Source: Bin87 sp965203195 (GTDB lineage Bacteria > Chloroflexota > Dehalococcoidia > Lucifugimonadales > UBA3495). From it: a DNA stretch of 64,000 bases. The translations under genes were made by a program, and so were the position numbers. Positions 1 to 10,807 of this stretch are shown piece by piece (the first letter of the stretch is position 1; every line of letters begins with the position of its first letter). The stretch is from assembly GCA_965203195.1 (NCBI GenBank), contig OZ241860.1, positions 2,170,001-2,234,000 on the forward strand, written 5' to 3'. A model generated the notes under the pieces. The model was not told the DNA's origin and made no database searches. It saw only the letters and a list, made by a program, of their open reading frames with translations.

Positions 1-900
1 CCGCCACCTTGGCGTCCGACAGCGAAGTCGCCAAATACCAGGGTTCCCGATGCCCCCGACCCCGGTACAGCGCCTGGTTCACCGTTGCTGCCCCATCGGA
101 ACGATACTGCGCCCCAGGCAGAAACACATAACGACCGGAAGGCAGGGGATACTTCCGCAGCAATCCCTGATAACCATCGGCAGTCTGGATGTGGACATTG
201 CCCTTGAGTCGCACCACATAGTCCACTGTGCGGCCAGTGTGCCGGGGCATTTCCGGTAGCCACCGCAGCAGGCTGGCGCGTCTAAAGCCCCGGTCGGCCA
301 GCAGCAGCGGACGGACGGCATCGGGCAGATTGCGCAGCAGGCGCGCGATAAAAGCCTCTTCCAGACGGGTTTGAGACGGGTTCAGTTCATCGTGGGTCGT
401 GGCCCAGCTGAGCAAAGGCAACCCGCGCTTGCGATAGCAGACGGCGGCAAAGAGGCCGTTGCGCTTGCGGCCCAGGTCGGACCAGTCAATCATACATAGT
501 CGGCGTCCAACCCTTGAGGCCGGCCAACTGGCAGATGGCGGCATCAGGGCGCATTGGGTCTGGATGGAGTCAAAGCGGGGATTGGAGCGGAAGCGAAAGT
601 GGCGCTGGCGTACTCTTTTGGGCAGACCTGGTGGTGGCTTTGGGGCAGTGCGGGCATCCAGGGCCGCGCCAGTTCGGAGAGGGCGCGGGCGCGGCGGTTG
701 CGGATGGCGGCGGTGAGCAGGGCCAGGTTGGTACGCCTGGTGGCGCGCACTTGAGGCAGGTTGTGGTGGAGAAAGGCGGCGATGTGGCGATACCACGGCA
801 TAGGTCGGCGGCTCCCGGGGTATCGGATTGTAGCTATCTTGATACATACCCGGAGCCGCCGGCTGTGGCAAGTGCCAATCCAAAGTGGGTACGCGCGAGG
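1..900 (-). mobile_element. IS4-family insertion sequence, copy 1 (partial at window edge, decayed)
   Basis: The minus strand encodes the same transposase as the copy at 9218-10407. The N-terminal part starts at 801 (MPWYRHIAAF...) and the core, with DRGF and GRGHREPWYLATS, runs to the window edge. The N-terminal frame and the core are in different frames, so the gene is broken. The outer end at 887-900 carries the terminal repeat GGGTACGCGCGAGG, identical to the right end of the other copy. The other end lies outside the window. Confidence 0.8.
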
Positions 901-902
901 GC

Positions 903-1788
903 GCGGGTAGCGTTTCGTTTCAGGTGGTTTGGTTATAAAATGGAGGTACAATGCCCGCCCCACCCTCCCACCGGAGATGCGCCGCTATGGGACTGCTACA
1001 CCACCTGGAAACCCAACTGGAACGCCAAATCCCCGTCCAACTCCAAGCCGCCCTCCAACAAGCCCTGGACGACTACCAGCCCCTCTGCAACCATTGCCGT
1101 TTGGCCATGCACCGCCACCATCGCTACGCCCGCGCCATTGCAACCGGCTACGGCGAAAGTCCGCCTACAAATCCCCGTGTTCCGCTGCAGCCAGTGTCGC
1201 CGTGTGGCCGGCGGCATGACGCTGCTGGGCGCGGAAATGCGCTACCAGCGGTTTGCCAAAAAAACCGTGACGCCGCCATCAGCCTGGCCGCGCCGGGATT
1301 GAGCTACGCCCGCGCTGGAAATTGGGTAGGCTGCGTCAAGAGTACGGTTTGCAAGTGGCTGCGGAAGGTGCCTTTGACGGCGCCGGACGGGACGCTGGAA
1401 CTGGCCGGTTTGTGGACGCGAACCCGTAATGGACGTGCCGAATTGAAGGTAATCCGCGATGCTGCTGTAGGGATGGCGTTGGGAGATTTCGGTTCCTAGG
1501 CCGAAGTGATTGACCGGGCCTGGCGGTTGGGAGCGCAGCATCCGCAGCATCTGGTCAGCGATGGGGACGGGGCCATCGCGGCGGGGGTTGAGCTGGTCTA
1601 TGGCAGGGAGGTGCTGCATCAGTTGTGCGCGTTCCACTTGCTGTGGGAGTACCTGCGGAACATTGGGGCAGCGGGAGTTGCGGCGGCGGGAGCAGCTGGG
1701 GACGGTGTGGACGGAGCACAACCTGCTGGCGCTGCTGCCAGAGCAGAGTCTGATCAACCAAAACCACCTGAAACGAAACGCTACCCGC
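903..1788 (+). mobile_element. Degenerate insertion sequence with ~33-bp terminal inverted repeats (IS256/Mutator-like transposase remnant)
   Basis: A ~33-bp sequence at 903-935 (starting GCGGGTAGCGTTTCGTTTC) recurs inverted at 1756-1788 with about one base difference, which defines the ends. Between them, transposase pieces lie in several frames. First comes a zinc-ribbon-like part (CNHC about 1087-1100, CSQC about 1189-1200). Then a KSTVCKWLRKV helix near 1340, a GLWTRTRNGRAELKVIRDA strand near 1410-1460, a TAG stop at 1498, and VSDGDGA...CAFHLLWEYLRNIG at 1551-1663. The third catalytic segment is missing and the element is short, so an internal deletion is likely. It begins 2 bp from the IS4 copy. 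The family assignment is tentative. Confidence 0.7.
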
Positions 1789-1793
1789 CCCGT

Positions 1794-1822
1794 TTGACAG
1801 CCGCCGCCCTTGCTGGTAAGAT
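1794..1822 (+). promoter_or_regulatory. Sigma70-type promoter of the ilv-leu operon
   Basis: A perfect -35 TTGACA (1794-1799), a 17-nt spacer and -10 TAAGAT (1817-1822). It lies 6 bp beyond the IS terminal repeat and about 15 nt before the first conserved elements of the T-box leader. Confidence 0.8.
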
Positions 1823-1837
1823 TTATCATCGTCAATG

Positions 1838-2187
1838 CGCGGTGATAGGGAGTAGTAGGCGGCAGAGTGCCCTTCAGAGAGCCGGCGGTTGCTGCAAGCC
1901 GGCGGGCCCAACCCGCTGAACTCGCCCCGGAGCGCCCGGCCTGAAGCGCGGGACAACCCATCGTATCGTACCGTATCCTGCGTGGGTAGGGCTGGCGGCT
2001 CGGCCCCGATAGCGGCTGTGTACCAAAAGCGTTCTGCGCGTCCCGTCGCGCTACGCCCGGCCTATGATCTCCAGCATAGGCGCCGGCGTAGCGCGGCGCG
2101 GACGCCGGAAAAGAAGGGTGGTACCGCGGGCTTCTCCAAAACCCGTCCCTTTGCGCTCGGTTTCGAGCCGGGGGACGGGCCTTTTTT
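1838..2187 (+). promoter_or_regulatory. T-box leader riboswitch with terminator, upstream of ilvB
   Basis: The T-box sequence AAGAAGGGTGGTACCGCGG at 2111-2129 is close to consensus; its GGTACCGCG core pairs with the uncharged tRNA 3' end. It is followed by an intrinsic terminator: arms CCCGTCCC (2142-2149) and GGGACGGG (2172-2179), then a T run at 2182-2187. Upstream, AGTAG (1851-1855), the GCCGGC arms of Stem I and GAACTC (1918-1923) fit a Stem I region. The triplet CTC at 1921-1923 sits where a specifier is expected, so leucine-tRNA sensing is proposed. This would suit regulation of branched-chain biosynthesis, and a tRNA-Leu(GAG) able to read CUC is at 10465. The T-box and terminator are seen directly; the specifier is inferred. 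Confidence 0.88.
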
Positions 2188-2322
2188 ATGCCCCAACCAA
2201 CCGGCCCGGATACCAAACCGGAACCTCCGGTCCCGCCCATCCTGACCCGACTTGGACTGACCTTATGCCTCGCGGAACCGGCGCCCAATGGAACCGGGGC
2301 CACCACCAGGAGTAGCCACAAG

Positions 2323-4029
2323 ATGAAAATGACCGGCGCGCAAATCATCTGCGAAAGCCTGCTGCGGGAAGGCGTGGATACCATCTTCGGCCTGCCCGGC
2401 GGCGCCGTGCTCCCCTTCTACGGCGCCCTCTCCGGCTACCCACAACTGCGCCACATCCTCGTCCGACACGAACAGGCCGCCGCCATGGCCGCCGACGGCT
2501 ACGCACGCGCCACCGGCAAAGTCGGCGTCTGCTCCGCCACCTCCGGCCCCGGCGCCACCAACCTCGTCACCGGACTCGCCTCCGCACAAATGGACTCCGT
2601 CCCCATCGTCTGCATCACCGGGCAGGTTCCCCGCGCCGCCATCGGACGCGATGCCTTCCAGGAAACCGACATCACCGGCATCACCCTGCCCGTCACCAAA
2701 CACAACTACCTGGTTATGGACGTCCGCGACCTCGCCCCCGCCATCAAGGAAGCTTTCTACATCGCCCGCACCGGACGCCCCGGCCCCGTCCTCGTGGACG
2801 TCCCCAAAGACGTCCTCGCCGGCGAAACTATCGAATTCCAGTGGCCCGACCAGGTCGACCTACCCGGCTACTCGCCCCCCGGCGACCCCGACCCCCGTCA
2901 AGTCGCCGCCGCCGCCCGCCTGATCAACGCCGCCCAACGCCCCGTCATCCTGGCCGGGCACGGCGTACTCATCGCCCGCGCTTGGGACGAACTCCGCGAA
3001 CTCGCCGAAAAAGCTCAGATCCCCGTCATCACCACCCTCCTCGGCATCGGCGCCCTCCCCACCAACCATATGCTCCACCTCGGTATGCCGGGTATGCACG
3101 GCATGGCCTACGCCAGCCTGGCCATCGACCGCTCCGACCTCGTCATCTCCCTCGGCGCCCGCTTCGACGACCGCGTCACCGGACGCCTCGCCGACTTCGC
3201 TCCCCACGCCAAAATCATCCATTGCGACGTCGACCCCTCCGAATTCAACAAAAACATCCTCGCCCACGCCCCCGTTATGGGCGACCTCAAGGCCACCCTC
3301 CGCGCCCTCCTCCCCCGGGTGGAATCCAACGTCCATCTGGACTGGATCAAGGAAACGGACAACCTCCGCGCCGAACACCCGTCCCTCTTCATCCGCAAAT
3401 CCGACGCCCTCCTCCCCCAGCAGGTGCTCAAGGAACTGTCCGACGCCACCAACGGCGAATCCATCATCGTCACCGGCGTCGGCCAGCACCAAATGTGGGC
3501 CGCCCAGCACTACGGCTACAAGGAACCCAACTCACTCATCACCTCCGGCGGCAGCGGCGCCATGGGCTTCGAAGTCCCCGCCGCCCTCGGCGCCAAAGTC
3601 GGACGCCCCGACAAAACCGTCTGGTCCATCGCCGGCGACGGCGGCTTCCAAATGACCCTCTGCGACCTCGCCACCGCCGTGGAAAACGGCATCGCCGTCA
3701 AATACGCCATCCTCAACAACGGCTCCCTCGGCATGGTCCGGCAGTGGCAGGACTTCTTCTACGAAAAAGACTTCTTCGCCACCATCTACAGCGGCAACCC
3801 CGACTTCGTCAAACTCGCCGAAGCCTACGGCATCCGCGGCATCCGCGTCACCCGACAGGACGAAGTCGCCCCCGCCATCCAGGAAGCCATGGAAACCCCC
3901 GGCCCCGTAGTCGTGGACTTTGTCGTCAAAGAGGACGAATTCGTCTATCCCATGATACCCGCCGGCGAGTCGGTCCACGAAATGCTGGAGGAACCCGAAA
4001 CCGAGGGGGTGGCCCTTGAACGCGTCTAA
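2323..4029 (+). CDS. ilvB: Acetolactate synthase large (catalytic) subunit
   Basis: Condenses two pyruvates to acetolactate, or pyruvate with 2-oxobutyrate, the first common step of valine, leucine and isoleucine synthesis; cytosolic, with IlvN. The 568-residue length is normal. Visible features are FGLPGGAVLPFY near residue 22, the ThDP-activating Glu in RHEQ (residue 50), and the ThDP/Mg motif from GDGGFQ (~439) to NNGSLGM (~464). The start at 2323 is chosen because AGGAG (2308-2312) lies about 10 nt upstream. An in-frame ATG at 2188 is rejected because it overlaps the end of the T-box terminator. First gene of ilvB-ilvN-ilvC-leuA, controlled by the T-box leader. Confidence 0.96.
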   Translation: MKMTGAQIICESLLREGVDTIFGLPGGAVLPFYGALSGYPQLRHILVRHEQAAAMAADGYARATGKVGVCSATSGPGATNLVTGLASAQMDSVPIVCITGQVPRAAIGRDAFQETDITGITLPVTKHNYLVMDVRDLAPAIKEAFYIARTGRPGPVLVDVPKDVLAGETIEFQWPDQVDLPGYSPPGDPDPRQVAAAARLINAAQRPVILAGHGVLIARAWDELRELAEKAQIPVITTLLGIGALPTNHMLHLGMPGMHGMAYASLAIDRSDLVISLGARFDDRVTGRLADFAPHAKIIHCDVDPSEFNKNILAHAPVMGDLKATLRALLPRVESNVHLDWIKETDNLRAEHPSLFIRKSDALLPQQVLKELSDATNGESIIVTGVGQHQMWAAQHYGYKEPNSLITSGGSGAMGFEVPAALGAKVGRPDKTVWSIAGDGGFQMTLCDLATAVENGIAVKYAILNNGSLGMVRQWQDFFYEKDFFATIYSGNPDFVKLAEAYGIRGIRVTRQDEVAPAIQEAMETPGPVVVDFVVKEDEFVYPMIPAGESVHEMLEEPETEGVALERV

Positions 4030-4654
4030 CCACACTGCCCTGCAACAGCAGCCGCAGCAGCAGCAGCAGCACACCATCATCGCCCTGGTCCAGGACCGGC
4101 CCGGCGTACTCACCCGCGTCGCCAGCCTCTTCCGCCGCCGCGGCTTCAACATCGCCAGCCTGGCCGTCGGCGCCAGCGAACTTAAGGGACTCTCCCGACT
4201 CACCTTCGTCGTCACCGGCGACCAGTACACCGTGGAACAGGCCACCCGCCACCTGGACAAACTGGTGGACGTAGTGCGCGTCTCCAACATATCCGACGAG
4301 GACGTGGTCGCCCGCGAACTCGCCCTCATCAAAGTCCGCGCCACCCCCTCCAACCGCAGCGAAATCCTGGAAATGGCCAACCTCTTCCGCGCCAAGGTCG
4401 TGGACGTAGGCGCCCGCTCCCTGGTCCTGGAAATCACCGGCGAGGAGGACAAAATCGACGCCCTCTACGACCTCCTCCGCCCCTTCGGCATCCTGGAACT
4501 GATGCGCACCGGCCGCATCGCCATGGTGCGCGGCAAATCCGCCGGCCGCATCAGCGACGACGTAGGCGCACCCCCGGCCCTGATGCCCCTCAACGGTGCT
4601 GCCGCCCCCGGCCGCGGCCCCCTCGCCGCTCCCGGCCACTACGAAGGAGTCTAA
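4016..4654 (+). CDS. ilvN: Acetolactate synthase small (regulatory) subunit
   Basis: Regulatory partner of IlvB that confers valine feedback inhibition. The start is TTG at 4016, overlapping the end of ilvB by 14 nt, which implies translational coupling. An ACT domain begins at HTIIALVQDRPGVLTRVASLF (~residue 19), and a second regulatory half follows from ~95 (IKVRATPSNRSEILEMA). The 212-residue length exceeds the usual ~160-175 because of a glutamine-rich N-terminus (residues 10-18) and a ~35-residue Gly/Ala/Pro-rich tail. These additions are low complexity and probably disordered. Confidence 0.94.
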   Translation: MNASNHTALQQQPQQQQQHTIIALVQDRPGVLTRVASLFRRRGFNIASLAVGASELKGLSRLTFVVTGDQYTVEQATRHLDKLVDVVRVSNISDEDVVARELALIKVRATPSNRSEILEMANLFRAKVVDVGARSLVLEITGEEDKIDALYDLLRPFGILELMRTGRIAMVRGKSAGRISDDVGAPPALMPLNGAAAPGRGPLAAPGHYEGV

Positions 4655-4748
4655 CCTCCAACCACCCGCCCGGCCGGCGCAGCGCCGCCCGGCGGCCCGC
4701 CTGCGCCGGACCATTCAGCCCGTACCATTTCAGCAAGGACGATTTAGC

Positions 4749-5759
4749 ATGGCAGTGAACATCTACACCGAAAAAGACGCCGACCTCTCCCTGCTGGCCG
4801 GCAAAACCGTCGGCATGGTCGGCTACGGCAGCCAGGGCCACGCCCACGCCCTGAACCTCCACGACAGCGGCGTCACGGTAATGGTCGGACTCTACGAAGG
4901 CAGCCCCAGCCGACAGACCGCCCGCGACGCCGGCCTCCCCGTAGCCAGCGTCGCCGAAGTCGCCCGCGCCGCCGACGTCCTGATGGTTGCCATCCCCGAC
5001 CACGTCCAGAAAGACGTGTACCGGCAGGAAATCGAACCCAACCTCGCCCCCGGCGCCGCCCTGATGTTCGCCCACGGCTTCACCATCCATTACCAATTCG
5101 TCACGCCCCCGCCCTCCGTGGACGTGATGATGATCGCTCCCAAAGCCCCCGGACACCGGATGCGCGAACACTTCGTGGAACAGGGCATCGGCGTCCCCTG
5201 CCTCCTCGCCGTCCACCAGGACGCCACCGGCAACGCCAAAAACATCGCCCTCGCCTACGCCGCCGGCATCGGCTGCGCCCGCGCCGGCGTCCTGGAAACC
5301 ACCTTCAAGGACGAAACCGAAAGCGACCTCTTCGGCGAACAGTCCGTCCTCTGCGGCGGCGTCACCGCCCTCATCAACCTCGCCTTCGAAACCCTCGTGG
5401 AACGCGGCTACCCCCCCGAAATCGCCTACTTCGAATGCCTCCACGAACTCAAAATGATCGTCGACCTCATCCAGCAGGGCGGCTTCAACTATATGCGCTA
5501 CTCCGTCAGCGACACCGCCGAATACGGCGACCTGACCCGCGGTACCCGCGTGGTCGACGAATCCGTCCGCGCCAATATGCACCAGGTGCTGGACGACATC
5601 CAAAGCGGCGCCTTCGCCCGGGAATGGATGGCCGAATGCGACGAAGGCCGCCACAACTTCCTCCGCCTGCGCCAGGAAGCCCGCACCAGCCGCATCCACG
5701 AAGTAGGCCGCGGCCTCCGCGAACTGATGCCCTGGCTCAACCCCCGCGAAATCGAGTGA
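4749..5759 (+). CDS. ilvC: Ketol-acid reductoisomerase
   Basis: Isomerises and reduces acetolactate or acetohydroxybutyrate to the dihydroxy acid. The start ATG at 4749 gives the standard N-terminus MAVNIYTEKDAD. At 336 residues it is the short class I form. The Rossmann motif GYGSQG is at residues 25-30. The loop after VGLYEGSPSR, which sets cofactor preference, has Ser and Arg and lacks an obvious acidic residue; this favours NADPH but is not proof. The Mg-binding segment ETESDLFGEQ and the C-terminal knot region (GFNYMRYSVSDTAEYGD) are intact. It follows ilvN by 94 nt. Confidence 0.96.
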   Translation: MAVNIYTEKDADLSLLAGKTVGMVGYGSQGHAHALNLHDSGVTVMVGLYEGSPSRQTARDAGLPVASVAEVARAADVLMVAIPDHVQKDVYRQEIEPNLAPGAALMFAHGFTIHYQFVTPPPSVDVMMIAPKAPGHRMREHFVEQGIGVPCLLAVHQDATGNAKNIALAYAAGIGCARAGVLETTFKDETESDLFGEQSVLCGGVTALINLAFETLVERGYPPEIAYFECLHELKMIVDLIQQGGFNYMRYSVSDTAEYGDLTRGTRVVDESVRANMHQVLDDIQSGAFAREWMAECDEGRHNFLRLRQEARTSRIHEVGRGLRELMPWLNPREIE

Positions 5760-5881
5760 CCGCCGCCACCCGCAGCGCCGGCGTCATCGCCATATTCATC
5801 GTAGCTCGGCAACGGCATTGACCCAACGCCGGCGCCATCGCCCTTGCCATCACCCGTCAGTAATTCACAGGAGGCAGCGCA

Positions 5882-6007
5882 ATGAGCATGGAGGTACTGC
5901 GCCGGGCAGTTCGCCATTGCAGCCCGGCCCTGGCCCGGCCGGCTGCGGTGGACTGCGCGGGCCTGCTTACCCTTCCCCCGCCGTCATTCCCCCGGCCGCG
6001 CGGCTAA
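5882..6007 (+). CDS. Possible 41-residue small ORF between ilvC and leuA
   Basis: The 326-nt ilvC-leuA gap contains an ATG at 5882 preceded by a strong AGGAGG (5870-5875). It opens a 41-codon frame (MSMEVLRRAV...) ending at TAA 6005-6007. It contains five Leu codons, two of them adjacent (CTG CTT), and several Pro codons, so a leader-peptide role for leuA is conceivable. No family is recognised. Just downstream, CCTTTC (6063-6068) can pair with GAAAGG (6074-6079), placing the leuA ribosome binding site GGAGG in the loop. Coding status is uncertain. Confidence 0.25.
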   Translation: MSMEVLRRAVRHCSPALARPAAVDCAGLLTLPPPSFPRPRG

Positions 6008-6086
6008 CCCCACCGCCGCCGTCGGGCCTGCCCGCCGCCCCCGTGGCGACACACCAAACCACCCTTTCGGAGGGAAAGGCGCTAAC

Positions 6087-7646
<1,560 letters not shown>

Positions 7647-7688
7647 CCGCCCCGCCACAAGGGGCGGGGCGGCAACTGCGCCCAAAAG

Positions 7689-7726
7689 AGATGCCCGGCG
7701 TCTCTGTAGAGAGACGCCGGGCATCT
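7689..7726. terminator. Bidirectional hairpin terminator between leuA and a convergent small gene
   Basis: A perfect 17-bp stem with arms AGATGCCCGGCGTCTCT (7689-7705) and its complement (7710-7726), and loop GTAG. It lies between leuA and the minus-strand gene ending at 7748. A second GC-rich inverted repeat, CCGCCCC/GGGGCGG, is at 7648-7675. The flanking T runs are weak. Confidence 0.7.
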
Positions 7727-7747
7727 TCGCCGCCCTTTGCTGGACGC

Positions 7748-7912
7748 TTACACATAGCGTCGTTTCGGTACATAGCGGTTGCCGGTGATCCTGTGGAACT
7801 CGGCCAGCAGCTCGCTGTTCTGCTTGCCGAGCGGGGCTACCTTGCGCTCCACGCGCTCCAGGATTTTCTCCTGCTCCGGCGTCAACTGCGCCGGCGTATC
7901 TTCCGTTGCCAT
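7748..7912 (-). CDS. Small hypothetical protein, 54 aa
   Basis: A short charged protein beginning MATEDTPAQLTPEQEKIL with a helix-forming middle (ERVERKVAPLGKQNSELLAEFHRI) and a basic end (KRRYV). The start at 7912 is preferred over the ATG at 7930 because GGAGGG lies about 11 nt upstream of it. There are no membrane segments and no recognised domain. It sits alone between the leuA terminator and an IS element. Confidence 0.45.
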   Translation of the reverse strand: MATEDTPAQLTPEQEKILERVERKVAPLGKQNSELLAEFHRITGNRYVPKRRYV

Positions 7913-8003
7913 CGTATCTTCGCCCTCCATTCATTGCGCTGGGGTTGGTAAAGGCATTCTACACCAATCGCGCCGAATTGCAATCACTTGCTGCCCCCGC
8001 GCC

Positions 8004-9214
8004 GGGGCTATCGCATATGGATTTTGGTGAATTGGGACAGGATGCTGATGAGAAAGTCATCGTCCCAACCCGCCCGCTTCAGCTTGCCGCGCATGGAGCC
8101 TTTGCTCGCCTCCAACGCGCCAAATTCAACGCCAGCTTCCGCAGCAGCGCCAGGTTCTCCGCGCAATGCCCCTTCCGGTTCCGCGCCTGATCCTCGTGGC
8201 AAGTCACATCCAATACCCAGTGCAGCCGATTTTCAATCCCCCAATGCCCCCGCACAATGTAGTTGAACCGTTCCGCCGAGCAGGGTTCGCTCAGCAGATA
8301 GTAGCGGCTCTGTTCACTTTCGTCCCCGTTCTGCCGCCGGATAGCAGTCACTTTGCCCACAGCAGACAAACCCGGCCACTGATGCGTTTCCTGCAACCAA
8401 TCCACATCGGAACTGACGCTGGCAATGCGGGTTTCAACACGCCCGTGTCCTTTGCTGATTTGGACATCCTGGGCCAGCGGCGTGGCCGGGTCGTCCAGAA
8501 ACAACTGTACATCATCCCGCAGACTGCCCTGATTGCCTTTCAGAGCCAAGGCATAGTCGCCGCCTTGCTCAATCACCTGCTGCGCCACTTGACGCTGGCA
8601 ATGCATGGCATCAGCAGTAACTACTTTGCCGCGCAGAGTCAGCATTTCCAGCAACTTGGGCAACGCTGTAATTTCGTTGGATTTGTCGTCCACGGCCACT
8701 TGCCCCAATACCAAGCGTTGTTCCTCGGCCCAGGCGCTGACCAGGTGCAGCGGGGAGAGTTGCTCGGCGCGGTCGTAAGAACGGCGCAAAGTTTTCCCGT
8801 CCACCGCCAGTATGCCTTCGCTGCCATCGGCAAACTGCCGCATAAAGCCGATGAACCACTGCTGGAAAGCGGTGGGGTCCAGCATACCCAGGAGGCGCGA
8901 AAAAGTATCGTGGCTGGGGATGCCGTTTTCCAGTTTGAGGAAGGATTGCAGGAGTTCCCGCTTGGCGTGGCCGAAGAGTTCCATATCGGTGCAGGTCTGG
9001 CCGCCGCAGAGCATAGCGCAGAAGGCGATGACCAGGATGTCGTGGCGGGAATGGCGGCGGGCGTTGCTGGCGCGGGGGTTTTCCAAGGCGCTGAACAGGT
9101 CGGCGAACTCGGTCATGGCGGCATCACCTCTACTTTTACTTCAATCCGCGCTGCGCCACGCGGCGTTGGCCGCTATTATACCGAACACCGCAATTTCCCA
9201 TATGTGATAGCCCT
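8004..9214 (-). mobile_element. ISAs1-family insertion sequence (inactive)
   Basis: The ends are inverted repeats of the type GGGCTATCGCATATGG (about 8005-8020) and CCCATATGTGATAGCCCTG (about 9197-9214). The element is about 1.2 kb with a single minus-strand transposase that is frameshifted near its end. It directly abuts the IS4 copy that begins at 9218. Confidence 0.85.
8008..9116 (-). pseudogene. ISAs1-family (H-repeat) transposase, C-terminally frameshifted
   Basis: Reading from 9116 the protein shows the ISAs1 pattern: HDILVIAFCAMLCGG, DMELFGHAK, PSHDTFSRLLGMLD, the first catalytic Asp in AVDGKTLRRSYD, VVTADAMHCQ, YALALKGNQ and the C-terminal RGHWGIENRLHWVLDVTCHED. The frame stops at 8079 after an aberrant tail (WRRAKAPC). 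The expected family ending (SMRGKLKRAGWDDDFL...) continues in the next frame down to 8008. A one-base indel near 8115-8120 is therefore inferred, and the transposase is probably inactive. Start ATG is at 9116. Confidence 0.88.
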
Positions 9215-9217
9215 GGC

Positions 9218-10407
9218 CCTCGCGCGTACCCACTTTGGGTTGGGCGCTTGCCACCGCCGGCGGCTCCGGCCCTGCATCAGGATAGCTACCATCCGATACA
9301 CAGGGAGCCGCCGACCGATGCCATGGTATTACCATATCGCCGCTTTTCTCCGCCACAACCTGACTAATATGCGCGCCACCAAGCGCGCTAACCTGGCCCT
9401 GCTCACCGCCGCCATCCTCAACCGCCGCGCCCTCGTCCTCTCCGAACTGGCCCGGCCCTGGATGCCCGCACTGCCCCAAAGCCATCACCAGCCAGCGCAA
9501 AAAGCACCATTTTCGCTTCCTCTTCAGTCTCCGCTTTGACCCCATCCGGCCCCAATGTCCCTGATGCCCGCCATCTGCCGCCTGGCCGAACTTAAGGGCC
9601 AAACGCCCGTTATGATTGACTGGTCCGACCTGGGCCGCAAGCGCAACGGCCTTTTCGCCGCCGTCTGCTACCGCAAGCGTGGGCTGCCCTTGCTCAGCTG
9701 GGCTACGACCGTCGACGAACTGAACCCGTCGCAGAACCGGCTGGAAGAGGCTTTCATCGCGCGCCTGCTGCGCAATCTGACCGACAACATCCGTCCGCTG
9801 CTGCTGGCCGATAGGGGCTTCGGACGCGCCAGTCTGCTGCGTTGGTTGCAGGAAATGCCCCGCCACACCGGTCGCACGGTGGACTATGTGGCGCCGCTCA
9901 AGGGCAATGTCCACATCCAAACGGCCGACGGTTATCAGGGACTGCTGCGGAAGTATCCCCCGCGTCCAAATCGCTATGTGTTTCTGCCCGGATCGCAATA
10001 TCGTTCCGATGGGGCGGTAACGGTGAATCTGGCACTGTATTGGGGACGGGGGCATCGGGAACCCTGGTATCTGGCGACTTCGCTGCCAGACGCCAAGGCG
10101 GCGGTGGGACAGTATCGCAAACGGATGCAGCCGGAGCAGTACTTTCGCGATGGCAAGCAGTATTTCGCGTAGGAGCAGGGAACGGCAACAACGACGGCGC
10201 GGCTGGGGCGTATGCTGGTGGGGCTATTATTGGCCTGCTGCTTGCTGCTGCTGGCGGGGCGGCGTGCGTCGTGGCGGTTCCGGCGGCGGGTGTGTTCGTG
10301 GGGGAAGCTGGGACTGACGGGGTTGGGGATGGAATGCTATCTGGCTGCGCCGGAGCCCCCGCCAGATGGTTTGGCTTGCCCACTACTGAAAGCGGGTACG
10401 CGCGAGG
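9218..10407 (+). mobile_element. IS4-family insertion sequence, copy 2 (full length, decayed)
   Basis: The left end CCTCGCGCGTACCCACTTT (from 9218) and the right end (to 10407) are inverted repeats of ~19 bp with one difference, giving 1190 bp. It begins 3 bp after the ISAs1 end and finishes 12 bp before the -35 box of the tRNA-Leu promoter. Homologous to the inverted partial copy at 1-900. Confidence 0.85.
9319..10400 (+). pseudogene. IS4-family transposase pseudogene
   Basis: The N-terminal part starts at ATG 9319 (MPWYYHIAAFLRHNL). The frame is lost around 9500-9560, where two shifts are needed to rejoin at 9555 (AICRLAELKGQTPVMIDWSDL). The core has the Asp residues of MIDWSD and LLLADRGFG and a complete IS4 signature, Y-2-R-3-E-6-K, in YRKRMQPEQYFRDGK. 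An in-frame TAG at 10170-10172 then interrupts the gene, while the reading frame continues (MLVGLLLACCLLLLAGRRA) to the element end. Confidence 0.85.
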
Positions 10408-10419
10408 CAAGCGACCCGT

Positions 10420-10449
10420 TTGACAACCGCCGGCAGACCCGTTTATAAT
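10420..10449 (+). promoter_or_regulatory. Promoter of the tRNA cluster
   Basis: -35 TTGACA (10420-10425), an 18-nt spacer and a perfect -10 TATAAT (10444-10449), 15 nt before tRNA-Leu(GAG). Confidence 0.85.
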
Positions 10450-10464
10450 GGTAGCGCGTTTCCG

Positions 10465-10550
10465 GCCGAGGTGGTGGAAAGGTAGACACGCGGTCTTGAG
10501 GGGGCCGTGAGCTATAGCTCGTGTGGGTTCAAGTCCCGCCCTCGGCACCA
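10465..10550 (+). tRNA. tRNA-Leu (anticodon GAG)
   Basis: 86 nt including encoded CCA. The acceptor GCCGAGG pairs with CCTCGGC. The anticodon stem CGGTC/GGCCG encloses loop TTGAGGG, so the anticodon is GAG. The long variable arm (GTGAGCTATAGCTCGT) marks a class II tRNA. It can read CUC, the proposed T-box specifier of the ilv leader. Confidence 0.95.
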
Positions 10551-10606
10551 TTCCGCGGCACTGGAATCGCAAGTGCGCCCGACAACGGGGCAATGCAACG
10601 CAACGG

Positions 10607-10683
10607 GGCGACGTAGCCAAGTGGACTAAGGCGGAGGTCTGCAAAACCTCTATTCGGCGGTTCGAATCCGCCCGTCGCCTCCA
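10607..10683 (+). tRNA. tRNA-Cys (anticodon GCA)
   Basis: 77 nt with encoded CCA. The acceptor GGCGACG pairs with CGTCGCC. The anticodon stem GAGGT/ACCTC encloses loop CTGCAAA, giving GCA. The T arm GGCGG-TTCGAAT-CCGCC is perfect. Confidence 0.95.
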
Positions 10684-10807
10684 AAATCCGGCCCCTGGCG
10701 CCGGCCGGCAGCGGCCCAATCCCGCAGGTCGGTGGCCTATTTGCACTTGCACCCGCGCGCAGCGTAGTTCGGTTTGGAGCAGCGTTGCGCTTTTAGCTTA
10801 ACCCCGT

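Noticed and set aside
2188..2322. Longer ilvB reading frame starting at 2188
   Set aside because: The ATG overlaps the T run of the T-box terminator and has no Shine-Dalgarno; 2323 has AGGAG at good spacing and gives the normal N-terminus.
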